This document shows positions 6,339 through 9,410 of a stretch of 9,410 bases of DNA, in pieces (within the stretch, counting starts at the first letter, position 1; the number at the start of each line of letters is the position of its first letter). A program made the translations under genes and the position numbers. The stretch is from Actinomycetota bacterium (GTDB lineage Bacteria; Actinomycetota; Thermoleophilia; Gaiellales; Gaiellaceae), in the NCBI GenBank assembly GCA_003170995.1, contig PMXT01000151.1, forward strand, positions 181-9,590. Direction: 5' to 3'. The notes under the pieces were generated by a model, which worked only from the letters and a program-made list of their open reading frames with translations, was not told the origin of the DNA and did no database searches.

Positions 6339-8114
6339 CTACAGGATTCTCGGCGCCAACATCCGCCTGGCGGGCGTCGAGGTCGATCTGCTCTGCCGGC
6401 GCCGTGGCACCGCCGTCTTCTGTGAGGTGAATGTGAGATTTTCAGTAACAGGCAGCGGGCTCTTGCCTGGCTCTAACCCGGCGTAGGTACGGCCATCAGT
6501 CTTCCTGCTCATGGGCACGGCTAGATCTCGTCTGGCGACCAGCTCTAGGCCGACCTGCTTGTAGCCCGTCATGTGGTAGTCGAGGAGCACGCCGACGGTG
6601 TCGCCTGGCTTCGCGTCGTCGGATACGACGTTCTTGGCCGAGCCCACGTAGTGGATCGGCAGCGAAGTGTCCACGATCACGACCTCCTCGACCACCTGAG
6701 AGATTGCCATTCGCACGGCCGCGATCACGTCGGCAGTAGCCACGCGCGTGGTTCTTAGGTCGGCGGCCAGCGCGCGGACCTGGGCCACGTAGCCGAGGAG
6801 GGCCTGCTGCGATGCGAACAGCGCGTCATCGCCCTCGATCTGTTCCACCTTTGCCCTCAGTCGATCAACCTCGGCCAGCGCTGCCCGGCGTTCGGCCTCG
6901 ATCTCAGCGCGTTCGCTGCGCCACTCGTCGGCTGTCAGGTCGCCAGCTCGGAAGAGCTGCTTGACCCGTGCTAGGGCAGCCTCGGTGCTCATGGCGTCTC
7001 GCTCGGCTGTGGCCAGCGCGCGGTGAGTGTCTTGAGCGAGCAGCCGAGCGGCCCGCTCGATCTCTCGGAGCGTCGCGTGCTCGTCGAGAATGCGGCGCTG
7101 GAAAACGCCGATGACCGTCTCGTCTACGGCCTCGCGTGGAAAAGGTCGAGGTACATCAGCGTGCGGCCCTCGCCAGCGGCGCTCGGGGCAAACGTAGGAG
7201 GCCGAGCGCGTACCGTCTTGCCGGATCCTTCCGGTGACTTTCATCAGCGGACGCCCGCAGTGGCCACAGATCGCCGCGATGGGGGAGTCGAGGAGAAACG
7301 GGACTACTGGGCCGCGACCACGGCGCTCTGGCCCGTGGTCTCGCGCCGCGAAGAAAGCCTGAAGCGTGTCCCAGGTCTCTCGATCGAGGATCGGCTCCTC
7401 GCTGCCTTCGACGAGGTTACCCTCGATCTCGACTAGGCCAGCGAGACCTGGGCGTCGCAGCATCTTCGCTAGCGCTCCTGCATTCCACTTGCGACCTAGA
7501 GCCGAGGGGAGGTTGTCTTCATTCAGGCGCTGGACGATCGCGTACTCAGATCTTCCGCTCAGAATCTCGGGCACGATCAGAGTGCGGATGACGTTGGCCT
7601 CGCGCTCGTTGATGGTGCGATCTCGGTTGCGGCCGTATCGGCGCTTGCCGCCGGGCTTGGAGCCGCGCTTGCGGAGCATCGCCGGATAGGCGGCTCGTAC
7701 ACGATCGCCGATCAGGCGCGATTCGGCCTCGGCCATGCCTGCGAAGAGTGCGTCGATAAGTGGCGCGAAGGCGGCGTCAGGGTCGTGCTTGGGGTCTTTA
7801 AGCGAGACGATCTCGACGCCGATGCGCCTCAGCATGGCTTGAGCTGTCAATCGCTCGACGGTGTCGCGACCGAAGCGATCGAGTTTCCACACCAGCAGCT
7901 TCTCGAACCTGCCGCGCTGCGCATCGGCGAGGAGGCGCTGGTACTCAGGACGATCGGAGCGACGCCCGCTCACGCCTGCCTCGCGGTACAAGCCGGACAC
8001 TTCCCAGCCCTCTTCCTTGGCGCGGGCGCGTAGAGCGCGTTCCTGCTCGTCAATCGAGAGGCCGTGCTTCGCCTGCTCTTGGGTACTGACTCGCACGTAG
8101 AGGGCTGCGCGCAT
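6339..8114 (-). CDS. large serine recombinase (integrase) of the inserted element
   Basis: The frame gives 591 aa from ATG 8114. Large serine recombinases cut and rejoin DNA at short att sites through a covalent phosphoserine link. The N-terminal resolvase domain (1-140) starts MRAALYVRVSTQEQ, with Ser10 as nucleophile, and has VWKLDRFGRD (75-84) with the conserved Arg residues and a linking helix at 122-145. The recombinase domain follows (about 150-260: GKRRYGRN, then IVQRLNEDNLPSALGRKWNAGALAKMLRRPGLAG). A zinc-ribbon-like part has C283-x2-C286 and Cys309, but the usual fourth Cys is absent. A coiled coil spans about 345-430. No stop codon occurs before the junction near 6432, so residues from about 562 on are encoded by antisense yraN; the element contributes about 561. 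The ribosome binding site is weak (GTGGG). The gene points toward the left junction, a position that fits control of its own integration. Confidence 0.93.
   Translation of the reverse strand: MRAALYVRVSTQEQAKHGLSIDEQERALRARAKEEGWEVSGLYREAGVSGRRSDRPEYQRLLADAQRGRFEKLLVWKLDRFGRDTVERLTAQAMLRRIGVEIVSLKDPKHDPDAAFAPLIDALFAGMAEAESRLIGDRVRAAYPAMLRKRGSKPGGKRRYGRNRDRTINEREANVIRTLIVPEILSGRSEYAIVQRLNEDNLPSALGRKWNAGALAKMLRRPGLAGLVEIEGNLVEGSEEPILDRETWDTLQAFFAARDHGPERRGRGPVVPFLLDSPIAAICGHCGRPLMKVTGRIRQDGTRSASYVCPERRWRGPHADVPRPFPREAVDETVIGVFQRRILDEHATLREIERAARLLAQDTHRALATAERDAMSTEAALARVKQLFRAGDLTADEWRSERAEIEAERRAALAEVDRLRAKVEQIEGDDALFASQQALLGYVAQVRALAADLRTTRVATADVIAAVRMAISQVVEEVVIVDTSLPIHYVGSAKNVVSDDAKPGDTVGVLLDYHMTGYKQVGLELVARRDLAVPMSRKTDGRTYAGLEPGKSPLPVTENLTFTSQKTAVPRRRQSRSTSTPARRMLAPRIL
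6421..6440. mobile_element. left attachment junction (attL candidate) in the yraN E-V-K codons
   Basis: Host similarity runs through GAGGTGAA (6424-6431, Glu-Val and two bases of Lys) and then stops, while the recombinase gene ends around this point from the other side. The crossover therefore probably lies within or next to GAGGTGAA. A direct repeat TGTGAG (6421-6426 and 6432-6437) straddles the point, which leaves a few bases of uncertainty. The exact core needs the other junction or an empty site. Confidence 0.6.
6449..6469. repeat. small hairpin at the element's left end
   Basis: CAGGCA (6449-6454) pairs with TGCCTG (6464-6469) around a 9-nt loop, about 20-40 bp from the crossover and inside the end of the recombinase gene. 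It could be part of the integrase-binding arm or a transcript hairpin; there is no T-run. A 12-mer, AGCGGGCTCTTG (6454-6465), recurs at 8288-8299. Confidence 0.35.
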
Positions 8115-8157
8115 TAGCTGCCCACACCGCTCAATTCTTCGATGGCGATGCCAACTT

Positions 8158-8175
8158 GTCCGGACGCGCCCGGAC
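8158..8175. repeat. inverted repeat upstream of the recombinase
   Basis: GTCCGG (8158-8163) and CCGGAC (8170-8175) form perfect 6-bp arms around a 6-nt spacer, 44-61 nt upstream of the recombinase ATG. The position suits an operator or a leader hairpin. A second dyad, GACTC (8215-8219) with GAGTC (8226-8230), lies further upstream. Confidence 0.35.
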
Positions 8176-8264
8176 CACGGTAATCCCGATGAACCACTTG
8201 CAGCATGCTCGTTCGACTCCTCAGCGAGTCATCACGCTACTCCCCCGATCGGACGGCGCTAAGT

Positions 8265-8305
8265 AGCGGTTGCCAAGAGCCCGCCGAAGCGGGCTCTTGG
8301 CCGCT
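8265..8305. terminator. strong hairpin, probable (bidirectional) terminator
   Basis: CCAAGAGCCCGC (8273-8284) pairs perfectly with GCGGGCTCTTGG (8289-8300) around a CGAA loop. AGCGG (8265-8269) pairs with CCGCT (8301-8305) as an outer stem after a 3-nt bulge. GC-rich stems with a GAA-type loop and flanking AAGAG/CTCTT are common among intrinsic terminators of actinobacterial phages. No long T-run follows on either strand, so termination is likely but not certain. It would insulate the recombinase from whatever is read on the other side. Confidence 0.6.
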
Positions 8306-8372
8306 GAAGAAGCGCGAGCAATGCAACTTGACGCGCACGTGAAGCATACGAACGCAGTCGGTCGGCGCCGCC

Positions 8373-8492
8373 ATGGCCAACACAGTGCCGCCCGTTGCGC
8401 TTAAGCGCCCTAAGAGGAACTCGCGTGCGAGAGAGTCGAGCGGATACGAGATCGACTCAGGCGGCGCCTATCTGATCCGGTCGGACTCCTAG
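8373..8492 (+). CDS. possible small protein of 39 aa, unrecognised
   Basis: An ATG at 8373 opens a 39-codon frame ending in TAG at 8490-8492. The product starts MANTVPPVALKRPKRNSRAR, then has an acidic-polar end with YEIDSGGAYLIRSDS. It is basic in the first half. I recognise no family. There is no clear Shine-Dalgarno sequence and an in-frame stop lies at 8340-8342, so the start cannot be further upstream than that. It sits alone between the hairpin and the NERD gene, on the same strand as the latter. In a GC-rich region an ORF this short can occur by chance. Confidence 0.25.
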   Translation: MANTVPPVALKRPKRNSRARESSGYEIDSGGAYLIRSDS

Positions 8493-8600
8493 CTCGCGTG
8501 CGATTGGAGAGCCGCTCGCGTCTGTCCGACCGCGGCCTTGGAGTATGCGCCATGTTGGGGCTCGCTCAAGCCGTCGATCCGGGCTGCCGAGATCAGTCGC

Positions 8601-9341
8601 ATGTTGCGGAGACGCCATCGCGCCGGAGTGTCCGCTGACGCCTACTACCGCGAAGCTCTTGGGGCCTGGCAGAAGACGATCAAGTGGCGCCTCCGACTAG
8701 TCACCTATTCGCTGGCCGCGCCTGCGCCGCTCCTTCTACTCCTGCCTCACCTCGGAGAGTTCTTGTGCGGCATATGGCTCGGTGCCATCTTGACCTTGAA
8801 CGTGGCCGTCTGGGAGGAACCTCCCTGGCTGATCGAGCGCTGGCGTTTCGGTCGCGAAGGCGAACGCTGGACGGAGAAGGAACTCCGTAAGGTCGAGCGG
8901 CGCGGATGGAGCGTTCGGCACGACCTCGCCAACGGCGTCTACGGGAACCTCGACCACATCGTCGTCGGCCCTGGGGGCCTGTTCCTGATCGACACCAAGC
9001 ACCTGCATGGTCGAGTGGCAATGGAAGGTGGAGAACTCGTCTGCCGCCACGAGGCATCCCCGCTCTACAAGTACTCGCTCGACAAACCGACGGAGCAAGT
9101 CGGGACGGCAGCCTATTACCTAGAGCGTCGTCTCAAGAACACCCTCGGCTGGCTCCCCTGGGTCCACGGAGTGATCGCGCTTTGGGCCGAGTTCGCGGAG
9201 GAGGAAGCCCAGATTAAGGAGGTCAACATCGTCCATGGCCGATCCCTGGCTGAGTGGCTTCTCAGGCAACCCAGACGGTGGCCAGAGACTTACGAGGCTG
9301 CGATTCGCGAGGCCGTAGCAGCGCTTCCGGCGGCCGATTGA
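8601..9341 (+). CDS. membrane-anchored NERD-domain (nuclease-related) protein
   Basis: From ATG 8601 the protein has 246 aa; TTG 8538 in the same frame would add 21 residues, and I prefer the ATG. The basic N-terminus is followed by two hydrophobic segments (about 33-49 and 53-70). The NERD domain follows from about 83: the F-G-R-E-G-E motif (83-88), then GWSVRHDL, GNLDHIVVGPGGLFLIDTKH (115-134) and a strand HGRVAMEGGELVC. Asp118, Asp131 and Lys133 fit the D...(D/E)-x-K layout of PD-(D/E)xK nucleases, to which NERD is distantly related. A later region with HGVIALWAEF resembles the family's C-terminal strand. NERD proteins are mostly uncharacterised; some lie in mobile or defence contexts. The likely topology keeps the NERD domain in the cytoplasm. 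The gene lies inside the inserted element, behind the hairpin region, so it is probably cargo. No helicase or kinase domain is fused to it. Confidence 0.82.
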   Translation: MLRRRHRAGVSADAYYREALGAWQKTIKWRLRLVTYSLAAPAPLLLLLPHLGEFLCGIWLGAILTLNVAVWEEPPWLIERWRFGREGERWTEKELRKVERRGWSVRHDLANGVYGNLDHIVVGPGGLFLIDTKHLHGRVAMEGGELVCRHEASPLYKYSLDKPTEQVGTAAYYLERRLKNTLGWLPWVHGVIALWAEFAEEEAQIKEVNIVHGRSLAEWLLRQPRRWPETYEAAIREAVAALPAAD

Positions 9342-9345
9342 GCCG

Positions 9346-9382
9346 TTCAAACTTTTGAATTGTGCGATACCTGATCTATCGC
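9346..9382. repeat. two dyads just downstream of the NERD gene
   Basis: TTCAAA (9346-9351) and TTTGAA (9354-9359) form a palindrome with a 2-nt centre, AT-rich in contrast to the surroundings. Next, GCGATA (9364-9369) and TATCGC (9377-9382) flank a 7-nt loop. They lie 5-40 nt after the stop and could be a weak terminator or an operator for a gene beyond the window. Confidence 0.35.
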
Positions 9383-9410
9383 ATGCCCACGCAGTGATGC
9401 GGGTTTGCGG

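Larger units (their letters stand above)
6271..6486 (+). pseudogene. yraN: yraN (UPF0102) 5' fragment, interrupted by the mobile element
   Basis: YraN proteins have an endonuclease-like fold with unsettled function. The GTG start at 6271 overlaps the rnhB stop by 4 nt, as usual for this pair. The reading matches the family for about 53 residues: AERRARRHYRLRGYRILGANIR, the G-V-E-V-D-L-L segment (Glu37, Asp39), then AVFCEV. The family continues with E-V-K-x-R, but here the next codon is AAT (Asn54, 6430-6432) instead of a Lys codon, and the following 17 residues to the TAG at 6484 resemble nothing in the family. The usual protein has about 115-125 aa, so roughly the last half is missing. It loses the Lys of the nuclease-like motif and the C-terminal helices. 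The host part ends at or just before 6432. The rest of the gene should lie at the far end of the inserted element, outside the window. Confidence 0.85.
8115..8600. other. control-like region between integrase and NERD gene
   Basis: This 486-bp stretch has no well-supported gene. It contains three dyads (8158-8175, 8215-8230, 8265-8305), a 39-aa ORF (8373-8492), and an 11-bp direct repeat CTCGCGTGCGA (8420-8430 and 8493-8503). The first copy of the repeat forms a palindrome with 5-bp arms around GT. The divergent genes on each side suggest promoters in both directions, but I cannot place a convincing -35/-10 pair. On the minus strand a TTGGCA box lies 35-40 nt before the integrase ATG without a good -10 partner. 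Confidence 0.5.
6433..9410. mobile_element. left part of an integrated element inserted in yraN
   Basis: The extent is inferred from the break in yraN at about 6432 and the large serine recombinase directly beside it. Visible content is the recombinase, a non-coding control-like region, a doubtful small ORF and a NERD-domain gene. No phage structural, replication or conjugation gene is visible, so the element could be a phage, an integrative plasmid-like element or a genomic island. The right junction, which should restart yraN after its E-V-K codons, is not found before 9410. Confidence 0.75.

Noticed and set aside
6454..6485. tRNA-derived att site, suggested by the A-G-L-E-P peptide near the integrase end
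   Set aside because: Integrases reading into tRNA genes often gain such peptides, but the DNA here lacks a T-loop (GTTCGA) and pairing arms, and the host side is clearly yraN.
7023..8033. Plus-strand open frames opposite the recombinase
   Set aside because: They are antisense to conserved resolvase and recombinase motifs and show no domain features.
8115..9410. Right end of the element within the window
   Set aside because: No frame resumes the second half of YraN and I found no second GAGGTGAA-type core in this part, so the other junction must lie beyond 9410.
1..9410. CRISPR array or rRNA gene
   Set aside because: No regularly spaced repeats with unique spacers and no rRNA-like conserved segments were seen; the only tandem repeat is the coding 15-bp repeat in rplS.

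Overview
The window reads as chromosomal DNA from a high-GC bacterium, most likely an actinobacterium. The evidence is the gene order ffh, rpsP, khpA, rimM, trmD, lepB, rplS, rnhB, yraN, together with frequent GTG and TTG starts, starts that often lack a Shine-Dalgarno sequence, and several genes overlapping by a few bases. A deep-branching class such as Thermoleophilia is possible, but that is only an impression from protein style. No taxonomic marker was searched.

Layout. Positions 112-1185 (minus strand) encode a predicted lipoprotein with beta-propeller-like repeats, divergent from ffh. Positions 1305-6274 (plus strand) form a conserved protein-synthesis and protein-export block. It encodes the SRP GTPase Ffh, ribosomal protein S16, the KH RNA-binding protein KhpA, the 16S maturation factor RimM, the tRNA m1G37 methyltransferase TrmD, signal peptidase I, ribosomal protein L19 and RNase HII. 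Several neighbours are translationally coupled: rpsP/khpA overlap by 8 nt, khpA/rimM by 11 nt, trmD/lepB by 4 nt and rnhB/yraN by 4 nt.

The block breaks abruptly at about 6430, inside yraN (UPF0102). The YraN reading is convincing up to its family-conserved E-V-K motif, where the Lys codon becomes Asn and similarity ends. From there to the end of the window lies a different kind of DNA, the left part of an integrated mobile element. It carries a large serine recombinase (minus strand, start at 8114) that is transcribed toward the junction. Next come a non-coding control-like region with several dyads, including a strong 12-bp hairpin with a GAA-containing loop, a doubtful 39-aa ORF, and a membrane-anchored NERD-domain (nuclease-related) protein at 8601-9341. 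The element's other end is not in the window.

Most notable points: the apparent integration site is the codons of a conserved protein motif in yraN. The recombinase frame has no stop inside the element and runs through the junction into antisense host yraN, so its C-terminus should differ between integrated and excised states. The first visible cargo gene next to the integrase region is a NERD protein. Smaller oddities in the housekeeping block are a conservative Asp-to-Glu change at the expected catalytic base of TrmD and an acidic, tandem-repeat tail on L19.
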